Positions 24,625-34,600 are shown, counted from the first letter of the stretch. The stretch is 64,000 nt of DNA from Tamlana sp038148895 (GCA_038148895.1 JBBVGQ010000003.1), one strand, 5' to 3'. Program-made: numbers and translations. The notes: generated by a model from the sequence alone, not told the origin.

Positions 24625-26658
24625 TTAAATTAATCCGTTATATTTTCTAATAAGCCATTCTAATCCTAGGCTTAAAGCTATGATAGCCAATAAATATTTC
24701 CAATCTACCAAAGGTATGGTTTTTTTTACGCTTTTTTGAATTGGAACAAAACGTTTATCATCCAATAAATTTTTGATAAGATTTTGCCAATCGTCTATAA
24801 AATAACTTTTGCCTTGGCTGTTAGTAGCAAGCTTTTGCAGTTTTGTTACATCGGCATTTAAAAATTGCTGTTCCACATTATATTCTAGTATTTGAAAGCT
24901 GCCAGACTTTGACAAATTATCATTTTTTGCCCTAACCACAAAGTTGTATGTTTCGGGAGGCAAACCACTTAAATCAACTTGGTAATAGTTGTTTTTTAAA
25001 ACCAAGGGAAATGTTTTGGTTTCATTGGAATTATTATCAACAACTGTGATTTCAAGACTTTCACGGGCATCAAAAACATAATTCTTATCGAAGAATTCTG
25101 CTTTCACAATAACATTATTGTTTCCTTTGTAAAAGGATTCATATTCAATGTTAAGTCGACTTTTTTGTTGATTTGTGGCTAGATATTGAATGAGCTTTCC
25201 AATGAAATCATCAAACGGTTTGAATGATTTCTCATTGATAAAACTTTGTGCTCGCCATTGCCAAATATTCTCACCAAATAAAACCGCTTGCCTCCAACTG
25301 TTAATTTCAAAAGTGGCCAGAAGTGGTTCCCCTACCGAAACACCTTTAAATGTTTTGTTCAAAATGGTTTCAAACGGCACAGAAAATTGAACAGTTCCGT
25401 AATTGGATAACAACGGTGGAAATGACTCAAAATCTAAATCTTGAATCAAAAATGGTGCATAGTTTCTATTTAATTCAGCTTGATAATCTTCTGTTTGATT
25501 TGTTATTTGTTGATTCAAAAATGGATAAGCTTCGTTCAAAAAATCTAAATCGGTTTTTGGGCCAATAATGATAAATTGATTTTTCTTTTGTACATTTAAT
25601 TTTTCCACCAACAACTTAAACTTGTTATTTGGCTGATAGAGTATAATTAATTGAAAATCATTTATTTTGTCAATAACATCATTTAAGCCAATAAACGATA
25701 TCGTGCGCTGTTCGTTGCTTTCAATACTCTTTTTTAACACTCCTAAATCTGGATGCAAAAAATCACTAACAATAGCTATTTTAGTTTTTTGATTTATCAC
25801 TTCAACCGCAAAATTCTGTTCATTATTTATTTTGTTTTTCTCCTGACCCAAAGGAGTAAGTGTAATTTTATATTGACCAACACCAACCGAATTGGCAGGC
25901 AAATTAAAATTCAAAATCCTGGAGTTATTGGTTTTGGAAAAGTTTAGGTTTTCAGAGTAAACTATGGAATTTCCCCTAGTCACAACAAGGTTTGAATTAA
26001 CACTTTCATCACCATTGTAAACCAATATGGCTTCAACAGGGAATTTATTTTTTAAATAGGCATATTTATTGACATTGAGTTGTTGGATTTTTAAATCGGT
26101 GTACTTGGTTGTGTCTCCCATAATGATTGGAAAAATGGGCTGACCATACGTATTATCCACAAATTGATAATCATTCCCATAGGTTTGATTGCCATCGGTA
26201 AGCAACAAAGTGGGTGAAGTTGTCTGCTTATAAATTTTGCCTAATTGTGTGAAGGCATTATAAATATTCGTCTGGTTTTCAGAAAAATCAATAGAGTCTG
26301 AAGCGGAAATCGATTCTCCAAAAGTATATAGTTCTAAATTAAACTTGTTTTTTAAATCCTCATTTTTGGATATGCTTTCAATAAAATTAAGGGCTTTATC
26401 CTTTTGGTTTAAATGTTTGATTGAACTTGAATTATCAATGGCCAAGATTAAATTTGGCTTTTCAGTAGACAAAGTGACTTTATTAAAACTGGGATTGATA
26501 ATCAAAAGCAAAACAGAAAAAATTGTGATAAACCTTAAAAAAGCAAAAAGCATGTTTAATTGAGACATGCTTTTCTTTTTATTGAAATACTGGAAAAAAG
26601 ACAGCAACAAGGCGATGATTCCAGCTAGTATGATATATAATAAAGTTTCTGTTTGCAT
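24625..26658 (-). CDS. Large membrane protein with von Willebrand A domain
   Basis: A 677-residue inner membrane protein. Two N-terminal helices (about 5-23 and 38-60) precede a VWA-like domain with the metal-site motif DNSSS near residue 77 and a TDGNQTYG loop near 157. A long periplasmic region without recognised enzymes follows, and a membrane helix lies near the C terminus (WKYLLAIIALSLGLEWLIRK). The architecture resembles BatA-like and YfbK-like proteins of Bacteroidota that lie near MoxR clusters, but no MoxR ATPase is present here. It shares strand and spacing with the prohibitin gene. Function unknown. Confidence 0.8.
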   Translation of the reverse strand: MQTETLLYIILAGIIALLLSFFQYFNKKKSMSQLNMLFAFLRFITIFSVLLLIINPSFNKVTLSTEKPNLILAIDNSSSIKHLNQKDKALNFIESISKNEDLKNKFNLELYTFGESISASDSIDFSENQTNIYNAFTQLGKIYKQTTSPTLLLTDGNQTYGNDYQFVDNTYGQPIFPIIMGDTTKYTDLKIQQLNVNKYAYLKNKFPVEAILVYNGDESVNSNLVVTRGNSIVYSENLNFSKTNNSRILNFNLPANSVGVGQYKITLTPLGQEKNKINNEQNFAVEVINQKTKIAIVSDFLHPDLGVLKKSIESNEQRTISFIGLNDVIDKINDFQLIILYQPNNKFKLLVEKLNVQKKNQFIIIGPKTDLDFLNEAYPFLNQQITNQTEDYQAELNRNYAPFLIQDLDFESFPPLLSNYGTVQFSVPFETILNKTFKGVSVGEPLLATFEINSWRQAVLFGENIWQWRAQSFINEKSFKPFDDFIGKLIQYLATNQQKSRLNIEYESFYKGNNNVIVKAEFFDKNYVFDARESLEITVVDNNSNETKTFPLVLKNNYYQVDLSGLPPETYNFVVRAKNDNLSKSGSFQILEYNVEQQFLNADVTKLQKLATNSQGKSYFIDDWQNLIKNLLDDKRFVPIQKSVKKTIPLVDWKYLLAIIALSLGLEWLIRKYNGLI

Positions 26659-26738
26659 TTTTTGATTTACGAATTACGAGTTTAGGATAGACAAATTAAG
26701 GATTGAAAAAGTCGCAATTCTGAAATCTGTTTCATAAA

Positions 26739-27485
26739 TTAAGTTAGCATACCACCATCAACATTTAAGGTTTGCCCAGTAACATAAGCGCTCATGTCTG
26801 AAGCTAAAAACACGCAAACATTTGCCACGTCTTCAGGTGTTCCACCACGTTTTAAAGGAATTCCAGCACGCCAACCTTTCACTACTTCTTCATCTAATTT
26901 GGCGGTCATTTCAGTTTCTATAAAACCTGGAGCAACCACATTACTTCTAATGTTTCTTGAGCCCAATTCTAACGCAACCGATTTAGAAAAACCAATAATA
27001 CCGGCTTTTGAAGCGGCATAATTGGTCTGGCCTGCATTACCTTTTACTCCAACAACCGAGCTCATATTGATGATTGAGCCTTTACGTTGTTTTAACATGG
27101 TTTTTTGTACTGCTTTGGTCATATTAAAAACTGATTTTAAATTAACCTCAATAACAGTATCAAAATCTTCTTCAGTAATACGCATCAATAAATTGTCTTT
27201 TGTAATACCGGCATTGTTTACCAAAACATCAATGCTTCCAAATTCTGCCACAACATCATCAGCCAATTTTTGAGCTTCTTCAAAACTGGCCGCATTACTT
27301 TTATAACCTTTGGCCTTAACCCCTAAAGCGTTTAGTTCATTTTCTAATTCTTTTGCAGCTTCAACCGAAGAGCTATAGGTAAAAGCCACATTTGCACCTT
27401 GTTGCGCAAATATTTGGGCTATCCCTTTACCAATTCCACGACTTGCTCCTGTTACTACGGCTGTTTTTCCTTCTAATAATTTCAT
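26739..27485 (-). CDS. fabG: 3-oxoacyl-[ACP] reductase
   Basis: A 248-residue short-chain dehydrogenase that reduces 3-oxoacyl-ACP with NADPH in fatty acid synthesis. The nucleotide loop is TGASRGIGKGIA (12-23), NNAG follows at about 89, and the catalytic Ser-Tyr-Lys are in INMSSVVGVKG and YAASKAG. The C-terminal YVTGQTLNVDGGMLT is typical of FabG. It lies 127 bases after sucD, with the sucD terminator between, so it is likely transcribed on its own. Confidence 0.95.
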   Translation of the reverse strand: MKLLEGKTAVVTGASRGIGKGIAQIFAQQGANVAFTYSSSVEAAKELENELNALGVKAKGYKSNAASFEEAQKLADDVVAEFGSIDVLVNNAGITKDNLLMRITEEDFDTVIEVNLKSVFNMTKAVQKTMLKQRKGSIINMSSVVGVKGNAGQTNYAASKAGIIGFSKSVALELGSRNIRSNVVAPGFIETEMTAKLDEEVVKGWRAGIPLKRGGTPEDVANVCVFLASDMSAYVTGQTLNVDGGMLT

Positions 27486-27563
27486 CTTATCTAGTTAGTT
27501 TATTCCTGATTATAAAGAAATTTTCTGTTTATTCAAATATAGCAAATACCACTGGCATCAAAT

Positions 27564-27590
27564 AAAAAAACCTCACAAAATATTGTGAGG
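27564..27590 (-). terminator. Rho-independent terminator of sucD
   Basis: On the minus strand CCTCACAA (27590-27583) and TTGTGAGG (27578-27571) form an 8-bp stem with a four-base loop, followed by seven T. It lies 22 bases past the sucD stop. Confidence 0.92.
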
Positions 27591-27612
27591 CTATAAGTAT
27601 TTAGATGTTATT

Positions 27613-28485
27613 TTATGCCAAAACTTCAGCTACTTTCTTTCCTATTTCAGCAGGAGAATCTACCACATGTATGCCGCAAGACCTCATGATTTTCTTTTTA
27701 GCTTGTGCGGTATCATCGCTTCCACCAACAATGGCTCCGGCATGACCCATGGTTCGTCCTGCAGGTGCAGTTTCACCTGCAATAAAACCTACAATAGGCT
27801 TTTTGCTTCCGCTGGCTTTATACCAATTAGCAGCATCGGCCTCTAATTGCCCACCAATTTCACCAATCATTACAACAGCTTCTGTTTCTGGGTCATTAAT
27901 TAGTAATTCAACAGCTTGTTTTGTGGTTGTACCAATAATCGGGTCACCACCAATACCTATCGCTGTTGTGATTCCTAGACCTTGTTTAACAACTTGATCG
28001 GCTGCTTCATAAGTTAATGTACCTGATTTAGATACAATACCTACTTTACCTTTCTTGAAAACAAAACCAGGCATGATACCTACTTTAGCCTCTTCTGGGG
28101 TAATTACACCGGGGCAGTTTGGACCAATTAACCTGCAATCTTTGTTTTTAATATAATTTGAAGCCGTTATCATATCGGCAACAGGAATACCTTCAGTAAT
28201 AGTAATAATCACTTTAATTCCAGCATCGGCAGCTTCCATAATGGCATCGGCAGCAAAGGCAGGTGGTACAAAAATAATTGTTGTATCCGCACCAACTTGC
28301 TCAACGGCTTCCAAAACCGTATTAAAAACAGGTTTATCCAAATGTGTTTGCCCTCCTTTTCCTGGGGTTACGCCACCAACAACATTTGTTCCATATTCTA
28401 TCATTTGGCTAGCGTGGAAAGTACCTTCACTACCTGTAAAACCTTGAACAATTATTTTGGAATCTTTATTTACTAAAACACTCAT
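27613..28485 (-). CDS. sucD: Succinyl-CoA synthetase alpha subunit
   Basis: A 290-residue subunit of the TCA-cycle enzyme that interconverts succinyl-CoA and succinate with ATP or GTP formation. CoA-binding IIVQGFTGSEGTFHASQM, LIGPNCPGVITPEEAKVGIMPG, GKVGIVSKSGTLTYEA and the phosphohistidine loop GRTMGHAGAIVGG are present. The beta subunit gene sucC is not in the window, as is common in Flavobacteriaceae where sucD sits next to lpx and efp genes. A terminator follows. Confidence 0.97.
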   Translation of the reverse strand: MSVLVNKDSKIIVQGFTGSEGTFHASQMIEYGTNVVGGVTPGKGGQTHLDKPVFNTVLEAVEQVGADTTIIFVPPAFAADAIMEAADAGIKVIITITEGIPVADMITASNYIKNKDCRLIGPNCPGVITPEEAKVGIMPGFVFKKGKVGIVSKSGTLTYEAADQVVKQGLGITTAIGIGGDPIIGTTTKQAVELLINDPETEAVVMIGEIGGQLEADAANWYKASGSKKPIVGFIAGETAPAGRTMGHAGAIVGGSDDTAQAKKKIMRSCGIHVVDSPAEIGKKVAEVLA

Positions 28486-28569
28486 AAGTGATTATTTTGA
28501 TGATTAATTTTTGATTTTAAGCAAAAGTAATTTTTTGCATATAAACTTTAAAGGAAATATGGATTTTAT

Positions 28570-29517
28570 TTAAACGTTTTTATCTTGGTTTTTTAATATT
28601 TCAAGAATTTCTGGGATTTTTTTGATTGATGCGATTTCCTTGTATTTTGAACGAAAGTCATCCGCAGGAATGCCGAAATAACTTTTTCCGCCTTCCAAAG
28701 ATTTGCTGACTCCAGCTTTTGCGGAAATTACGGCTTTTTTACCGATAGTTATTCCACTGGTAATGCCCACTTGGCCCCAAATGATAACTTCGTCTTCAAT
28801 AACCACGCAACCAGCAATACCTACTTGCGACGCAATCAAACATTTTTTACCAATAAGGGTATCATGGCCAACTTGAACTTGATTATCTATTTTTGAACCT
28901 TCACAGATTCTGGTATCTGCAGTTACTCCTCTGTCAATTGTACAAGATGCACCAATATCAACATGGTTTTCAATAACTACACGCCCACAAGATTGCAATC
29001 TATCGTAACCTTCAGGCCTGTTTTTGTAATAAAATGCATTGGCTCCTAATACTGAACCTGAATGAATGTTTACTCCATCACCAATAATAGTATCATCATA
29101 AAGACTTACGTTGGAATGAATGATGCAATTATCTCCGATTACTACATTATGGCCAATGAAACAATTTGGCTGAATAACTGTGTTTTTTCCAATTTTAGCA
29201 GTTGGGGAAATAGCCGCATTAGAAGCATTAAAGGGCTTAAAATGATTGGTAAGTTTGTTGAAATCCTTAAATGGATCGTCACTGATTAAAAGCGCTTTTC
29301 CTTCTGGACAATCAACCTCTTTGTTAATTAAAACAATAGTAGCTGCAGAATCCAAAGCCTTTCCGTAATATTTAGGGTGGTCAACAAAAACAATATCTCC
29401 TGGTTCAACCACATGGATTTCGTTCATGCCTAAAACAGGAAAATCATCACCACCAACAAACTTACAATCAATTAAGTCTGCAATCTGTTTTAATGTATGT
29501 GGAACTGGAAATTTCAA
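28570..29517 (-). CDS. LpxD-like UDP-3-O-acylglucosamine N-acyltransferase paralogue
   Basis: A 315-residue left-handed beta-helix acyltransferase. An N-terminal LpxD-type domain (TLKQIADLIDCKFVGGDD) is followed by hexapeptide repeats with a conserved His in VGHDTLIGKKCLIASQVGIAG, where LpxD has its catalytic His. It is shorter than the LpxD at 32277-33299 and clearly divergent, so acyl donor or sugar acceptor may differ. The start is TTG at 29517, four bases after the efp stop; no ATG is available before the conserved N terminus. It is probably the last gene of the lpx-efp operon. Confidence 0.82.
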   Translation of the reverse strand: MKFPVPHTLKQIADLIDCKFVGGDDFPVLGMNEIHVVEPGDIVFVDHPKYYGKALDSAATIVLINKEVDCPEGKALLISDDPFKDFNKLTNHFKPFNASNAAISPTAKIGKNTVIQPNCFIGHNVVIGDNCIIHSNVSLYDDTIIGDGVNIHSGSVLGANAFYYKNRPEGYDRLQSCGRVVIENHVDIGASCTIDRGVTADTRICEGSKIDNQVQVGHDTLIGKKCLIASQVGIAGCVVIEDEVIIWGQVGITSGITIGKKAVISAKAGVSKSLEGGKSYFGIPADDFRSKYKEIASIKKIPEILEILKNQDKNV

Positions 29518-29520
29518 AAA

Positions 29521-30087
29521 CTATTCCTTAACGCGTTCTTTGTAGGTGCCTTTCTCCGTTTCAATTTTAATTTTATCACCTTCGTTGATAAATAGAGGAA
29601 CATTAACCTCTGCCCCTGTTTCAACTGTTGCCGGTTTCGTAGCATTTGTAGCGGTATTACCTTTTACGCCTGGTTCGGTGTGAGTTACTTCTAAAATTAC
29701 GCTAGCAGGCATTTCAACCGACAATGGTAGGTTGTCTTCTGTGTTAATTAAAACCGTAACAACTTCTCCTTCTTTCATTAAATCGGGCCTATCTAAAGCA
29801 GCTTCGGTTAACCTTATCTGCGTATAGTCCGCCTCATTCATAAAATGATAAAATTCTCCATCATTGTATAAATACTGGAATTTATGTGTTTCCACACGCA
29901 CATCCTCTAATTTATGACCAGCGGAAAATGTGTTGTCTAATACCTTGCCGTTGGTAACGCTTTTTAATTTTGTTCTTACAAATGCTGGTCCTTTACCAGG
30001 TTTTACATGTAAAAACTCTATGATTTTGTAGATATCGTTATTGTATCTGATGCACAATCCGTTTCTAATATCTGATGTTGTTGCCAT
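29521..30087 (-). CDS. efp: Translation elongation factor P
   Basis: A 188-residue three-domain factor that helps ribosomes through polyproline stretches. DIRNGLCIRYNNDIYKIIEF opens domain I; the tip loop reads HVKPGKGPAFVRTKLKSV with Lys near position 32, the site modified in other bacteria. The C-terminal VNVPLFINEGDKIKIETEKG is typical. It lies between lpxA (4 bases) and the LpxD-like gene (3 bases). Confidence 0.96.
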   Translation of the reverse strand: MATTSDIRNGLCIRYNNDIYKIIEFLHVKPGKGPAFVRTKLKSVTNGKVLDNTFSAGHKLEDVRVETHKFQYLYNDGEFYHFMNEADYTQIRLTEAALDRPDLMKEGEVVTVLINTEDNLPLSVEMPASVILEVTHTEPGVKGNTATNATKPATVETGAEVNVPLFINEGDKIKIETEKGTYKERVKE

Positions 30088-30091
30088 TTAT

Positions 30092-30877
30092 TTAGTTTGA
30101 TTTAAAATATCCTTTCATGATGCCACGGTGCGAATTTTTTATGAATTGAAGTATTTCATCGCGCTCTGGAGTAGCTTCCATTTCAGCTTCTATAATTTCT
30201 GAAGCCTGAGTATTATTATAATTTTTTTGATACAGAATTCTGTAAATATTTTGGATTTCCCTTATTTTTTCGGTTGTAAATCCTCTCCGTCTTAACCCCA
30301 CTGAATTGATTCCGACATAAGACAATGGCTCCCTAGCTGCCTTTACGAATGGAGGAACATCTTTTCTAACTAAAGACCCACCCGTAACAAAGGCATGGTT
30401 TCCAACAGAAACAAACTGATGGACGGCGGTCATTCCCGCTAAAACCACATAGTCTCCTATGGTGATGTGCCCAGCCAAGGTACTGTTGTTTGAAAAAATA
30501 CAATTATCACCAACGATGCAATCGTGCGCAATATGGCAGTATGCCATAATAAGACAGTTGTTGCCAACCACCGTTTTCATTCTATCTGCTGTGCCCCTGT
30601 TAATCGTAACGCACTCACGAATAGTTACATTATCTCCAATTTCAACCGTAGTTTCCTCATCATTATATTTCAAATCTTGAGGTACCGCTGAAATAACAGA
30701 TCCAGGGAAAATATTGCAGTTTTTACCAATACGCGCGCCCTCCATTATAGTAACATTACTTCCTATCCAAGTGCCTTCACCTATTTTTACATTGTTATGT
30801 ATGGTCGCAAATGGTTCTATAACCACATTTTTTGCAATTTTTGCACCGGGGTGCACATATGCCAAGGGTTGGTTCAT
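30092..30877 (-). CDS. lpxA: UDP-N-acetylglucosamine acyltransferase
   Basis: A 261-residue left-handed beta-helix enzyme that makes the first committed lipid A intermediate by 3-O-acylation. AYVHPGAKIAKNVVIEPFA opens the helix. The catalytic His lies in YCHIAHDCIVGDNCIFSN, and GHITIGDYVVLAGMTAVHQF plus the C-terminal GINSVGLRRRGF are diagnostic. It begins 2 bases after the lpxC-fabZ stop. Confidence 0.97.
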   Translation of the reverse strand: MNQPLAYVHPGAKIAKNVVIEPFATIHNNVKIGEGTWIGSNVTIMEGARIGKNCNIFPGSVISAVPQDLKYNDEETTVEIGDNVTIRECVTINRGTADRMKTVVGNNCLIMAYCHIAHDCIVGDNCIFSNNSTLAGHITIGDYVVLAGMTAVHQFVSVGNHAFVTGGSLVRKDVPPFVKAAREPLSYVGINSVGLRRRGFTTEKIREIQNIYRILYQKNYNNTQASEIIEAEMEATPERDEILQFIKNSHRGIMKGYFKSN

Positions 30878-30879
30878 AA

Positions 30880-32286
30880 TTATTTAACTTTTGAAATTTG
30901 CGCCATAAGTTCGGCTTCTGCACAAAGCTTTCCGTTGGAATATGCATAACCTTGCATATGGCAAATACCGCGGCGGATAGGTGTTATTAAGGTGCAGTTA
31001 AAAATTAGCGTATCACCAGGCATTACTTTTTGCTTAAACTTAACATTGTCCATTTTCATAAAAAACGTCAAGTAGTTTTCTGGATCAGGAACCGTGTTCA
31101 ACACTAAAATACCACCGGTTTGCGCCATAGCTTCTACAATTAAAACACCGGGCATAACAGGAGCTCCAGGAAAATGTCCTTTGAAGAACTCTTCGTTCAT
31201 CGTAACATTTTTTGTCGCTATTACGTGCTTGTCTGAAAGTTCAAAGACTTTATCAATCAACAAGAACGGCTGCCTATGCGGCAACATAGCCATAATTTGG
31301 GTAACATCCATTAAAGGAGGTTGATTCAAATCTATGTTTGGCACGTTATTACGGCGCTCATTCTTAATTATTTTAGACAGCTTTTTGGCAAATTGCGTGT
31401 TAACAAAGTGACCAGGTTTATTCGCAATAATTTTTCCACGAATTCTAGTGCCAACCAATGCCAAATCTCCCAAAACATCAAGCAATTTATGTCGGGCAGC
31501 CTCATTAGGGTAATGTAGCGTTAAATTATCTAAAATACCATTAGGCTTTACTGCTATTTTGTCTTTTTTGAATGCAACCCGCAACTTTTCCATGGTTTTG
31601 GGTGACAATTCTTTATCAACATAAACAATGGCGTTGTTCAAATCACCTCCTTTAATCAAGCCATTCTCCAATAGCATTTCAATTTCATGTAAAAAACTAA
31701 AGGTTCTAGAGTCAGCTATATCTTTTTTGAAATCAGATATTTGATTTAAAGTTGCATTTTGGGTACCCAAAACCTTTGTACCAAAATCAACCATTGTTGT
31801 AATTTGGTATTCTTTGGCAGGCATAACCAAAATTTCGCTTCCAGATTCTTCATCTACATAAGAAACAATATCCGTGATCTCAAATTCTTCTCTGCAAGCA
31901 TCCAATTCTTCAACTCCTGCCTTTTCAATAGCTTCAACAAAAAATTTAGAAGACCCATCCATAATTGGCGGCTCTGATGCGTTAAGTTCAATGACGGCAT
32001 TATCTATATCCATTCCTACCAATGCTGCCAACACGTGTTCTGAAGTTTGTATGGTTACTCCATTTTTTTCCAAACATGTACCACGCTGCGTATTGGTTAC
32101 ATAATTTGCATCTGCCTCAATTACTGGCTCGCCCTCTAAATCAACTCGTTTAAATGCCATTCCAGAGTTTGCTTCAGCAGGCTTAAAAGTTAGGGTTACA
32201 TTTTTACCTGTATGCAATCCAACTCCTGTTAAAGAAATCTCTTTTTTAATGGTTTTTTGCTTGATTTCAGTATTAATTATTCCCAT
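30880..32286 (-). CDS. lpxC: Fused LpxC deacetylase and FabZ dehydratase
   Basis: A 468-residue fusion typical of Bacteroidota. Residues 1 to about 300 are LpxC (zinc-dependent UDP-3-O-acyl-GlcNAc deacetylase): SLTGVGLHTGKNVTL, QTSEHVLAALVGMDIDNA, and RHKLLDVLGDLAL with zinc and catalytic residues. Residues from about 320 are FabZ (3-hydroxyacyl-ACP dehydratase): LPHRQPFLLIDKVFEL and GHFPGAPVMPGVLIVEAMAQ with the catalytic His and Glu. The fusion ties lipid A and fatty acid supply. Its start overlaps the lpxD end by 10 bases. Confidence 0.97.
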   Translation of the reverse strand: MGIINTEIKQKTIKKEISLTGVGLHTGKNVTLTFKPAEANSGMAFKRVDLEGEPVIEADANYVTNTQRGTCLEKNGVTIQTSEHVLAALVGMDIDNAVIELNASEPPIMDGSSKFFVEAIEKAGVEELDACREEFEITDIVSYVDEESGSEILVMPAKEYQITTMVDFGTKVLGTQNATLNQISDFKKDIADSRTFSFLHEIEMLLENGLIKGGDLNNAIVYVDKELSPKTMEKLRVAFKKDKIAVKPNGILDNLTLHYPNEAARHKLLDVLGDLALVGTRIRGKIIANKPGHFVNTQFAKKLSKIIKNERRNNVPNIDLNQPPLMDVTQIMAMLPHRQPFLLIDKVFELSDKHVIATKNVTMNEEFFKGHFPGAPVMPGVLIVEAMAQTGGILVLNTVPDPENYLTFFMKMDNVKFKQKVMPGDTLIFNCTLITPIRRGICHMQGYAYSNGKLCAEAELMAQISKVK

Positions 32287-33299
32287 TTATTTTTTTCTAA
32301 TTCATTTATGTTTTTTACAATCGTTGGCAAGTTTTTAAAATGAACATAAGCTTTATTATAGTCACTTAATTTTATTGCAGGTGACCCTTGAAGTACTTCG
32401 TTATCTTTTACATTTCTAGTTATACCAGACTGAGCTTGAATCCGTACGTTATTACCTATAGTCATGTGTCCCGCTATACCAACCTGACCCCCAATTTGGC
32501 AATTCTGGCCTATTTTGGTAGAGCCAGCTATTCCTGTTTGCGCAGCAATGACTGTATTATTTCCAATTTCAACATTGTGCGCTATTTGAATTTGGTTGTC
32601 CAATTTTACTCCTGATCGAATTATTGTAGATCCCAAAGTAGCCCTATCAATGGTTGTCGTGGCGCCTATGTCAACAAAGTCTTCAATAATTACATTCCCT
32701 GTTTGGGGTATTTTACTATAACTGCCATCTTCATTTGGCGCAAAACCGAACCCATCAGCACCAATAATTGCTCCTGAGTTAATCACGCAGTTTTTCCCAA
32801 TAATAGTTTCAGAATAAATTTTTACACCCGAAAAGATCACAGTATTATCGTCAATTACTGAATTATCTCCAATGAATGTATTTGGAAATATCTTGACGTT
32901 ATCGCCCATAACCACATTCTCACCAATGTAACTGAAAGCTCCTATATAAACATTTTCACCATATTTAGATGAATTGGATATAAACGAAGGCTGTTCAATA
33001 CCAACTTTGTTGAGCTTAACAGAGTTGTAATATTCCAGGATTTTTGAAAACGCCAAATAAGCGTCATCAACCTTTATTAAGGTGGTTTTTAAACTATTCT
33101 CAGGGTTAAATGTTCTATTTACAATGGTAATGGACGCCTTTGTTTTGTATATATGTGGCGTATATTTAGGATTGGCCAAAAACGTTAAAGCACCTTCAAA
33201 GCCCTCCTCTATTTTAGCAAGTTTAGAAACTTCAACATCGGGATTTCCAACTACATCACCTTCTAAAATTCCCGCTATTTGTTGGGCTGTAAATTTCAC
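32277..33299 (-). CDS. lpxD: UDP-3-O-(3-hydroxyacyl)glucosamine N-acyltransferase
   Basis: A 340-residue acyltransferase adding the second acyl chain of lipid A. The N-terminal KFTAQQIAGILEGDVVGNPD is the uridine-binding LpxD domain, followed by FLANPKYTPHIYKTKAS. The beta helix has NQIQIAHNVEIGNNTVIAAQ with the catalytic His, and GQVGIAGH. The start is GTG at 33299. It lies 53 bases after the HD-hydrolase gene, which probably heads the transcript. Confidence 0.96.
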   Translation of the reverse strand: MKFTAQQIAGILEGDVVGNPDVEVSKLAKIEEGFEGALTFLANPKYTPHIYKTKASITIVNRTFNPENSLKTTLIKVDDAYLAFSKILEYYNSVKLNKVGIEQPSFISNSSKYGENVYIGAFSYIGENVVMGDNVKIFPNTFIGDNSVIDDNTVIFSGVKIYSETIIGKNCVINSGAIIGADGFGFAPNEDGSYSKIPQTGNVIIEDFVDIGATTTIDRATLGSTIIRSGVKLDNQIQIAHNVEIGNNTVIAAQTGIAGSTKIGQNCQIGGQVGIAGHMTIGNNVRIQAQSGITRNVKDNEVLQGSPAIKLSDYNKAYVHFKNLPTIVKNINELEKNKWE

Positions 33300-33352
33300 A
33301 CTTAAAAAGTTAGTTCAATTTTGTTTGAATACGCAAAAATAGGAAAAATGTC

Positions 33353-34573
33353 CTAAACTTTACATTTAGGGTAACATATATAATATTTCGTCACTCGTTT
33401 TGATAAGGCTTTAAGGTTTAATTGATCTGATGCCTTAACAATATCCTCGATTTTACCAGATTTATGCAAAATGTTTATTCCCTTATGTTTTAATTGATAA
33501 GCTTGGTTTGAAATACTACCCGTAAAGACAAAATAACTCGCTTCATCTGGGGTAATTTTATATTCATAAACAAATGAGTCAACGTGCTTTTGAAGGCTTT
33601 CACTTTTAATTTTCTTTTTCTTCATCTTAATCTTAAGTAAATTCCTGTTGATTATCATTTCACACAAATTGCTTAGCACAAAATCGTCATGGAATTGCCA
33701 ATGCTTCATCGCCGAAATAATATCATAATCATCCAGACGCGAAAAAACATCCAAAGTTTCATGGTCAAAATTCTCAAAAGACACCTTATGGCCCAGAAAA
33801 TGCATTAACGCATTACTACCCCGTAATTTTTCGCCAGATTCATGCAATTCTTTGGCTCTTTTTAAAACCCTAATCAGTAATTGCTCGGCGACCAAACCCG
33901 TTTTATGCAAGTAAACCTGCCAATACATTAAACGCCTTGCTACAATAAATTTTTCGACACTGTAAATGCCTTTTTCTTCAATGACCAATTCGTCGTTCAC
34001 TACATTTAACATGGTTATCAAGCGTTCACTGTTAATGTTTCCTTCGGCAACACCAGTATAAAAACTATCGCGTTTTAAATAGTCTGCCCTATCCATATCA
34101 AGTTGTCCAGAAATTAGCTGGCACATGAATTTTTTTGGGTATTCACCTTTAAAAATTTGAATGGCAAGCGTTAAACTTCCGTTAAATTCTTCATTTAAAC
34201 GCTCCATAAAAAGCAATGAAATTTCTTCATGGGAGACATTATCTACTATGCTGTGCTCCATAGCATGCGAAAACGGACCATGACCAATATCATGCAATAA
34301 AATGGCAACATAAAGCGCTGTTTCTTCATCCTTAGAAATTGTAATCCCTTTAAAACGAAGCACATTAACGGCCTGTTGCATTAAATGTACGCAACCAATG
34401 GCATGATGAAATCTGGTATGATGCGCACCCGGGTAAACCAAATACGACATACCCATTTGGGTAATTCTGCGCAGACGCTGGAAATATTTATGCTGGATTA
34501 AATCGAAAATTAACGAATTTGGAATAGTAATAAATCCGTAAATTGGGTCGTTTAATATTTTAAGTTTGTTCAA
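33353..34573 (-). CDS. HD-domain phosphohydrolase (dNTPase/SAMHD1-like)
   Basis: A 406-residue soluble protein. KILNDPIYGFITIPNSLIFDL and FQRLRRITQMGMSYLVYPGA lead into the HD motifs HHTRFHHAIGCVHL and HDIGHGPFSHAMEHS, followed by QLDMDRADYLKRDSFYTGV. This is the HD family that includes SAMHD1 and bacterial dNTP triphosphohydrolases, acting on nucleotides; substrate is not known here. The start is TTG at 34573; a stop lies two codons upstream, so no longer frame exists. A perfect -7 box lies 28 bases upstream. Confidence 0.87.
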   Translation of the reverse strand: MNKLKILNDPIYGFITIPNSLIFDLIQHKYFQRLRRITQMGMSYLVYPGAHHTRFHHAIGCVHLMQQAVNVLRFKGITISKDEETALYVAILLHDIGHGPFSHAMEHSIVDNVSHEEISLLFMERLNEEFNGSLTLAIQIFKGEYPKKFMCQLISGQLDMDRADYLKRDSFYTGVAEGNINSERLITMLNVVNDELVIEEKGIYSVEKFIVARRLMYWQVYLHKTGLVAEQLLIRVLKRAKELHESGEKLRGSNALMHFLGHKVSFENFDHETLDVFSRLDDYDIISAMKHWQFHDDFVLSNLCEMIINRNLLKIKMKKKKIKSESLQKHVDSFVYEYKITPDEASYFVFTGSISNQAYQLKHKGINILHKSGKIEDIVKASDQLNLKALSKRVTKYYICYPKCKV

Positions 34574-34600
34574 GTTTTAACTTTTTATATTAAGTACTTG

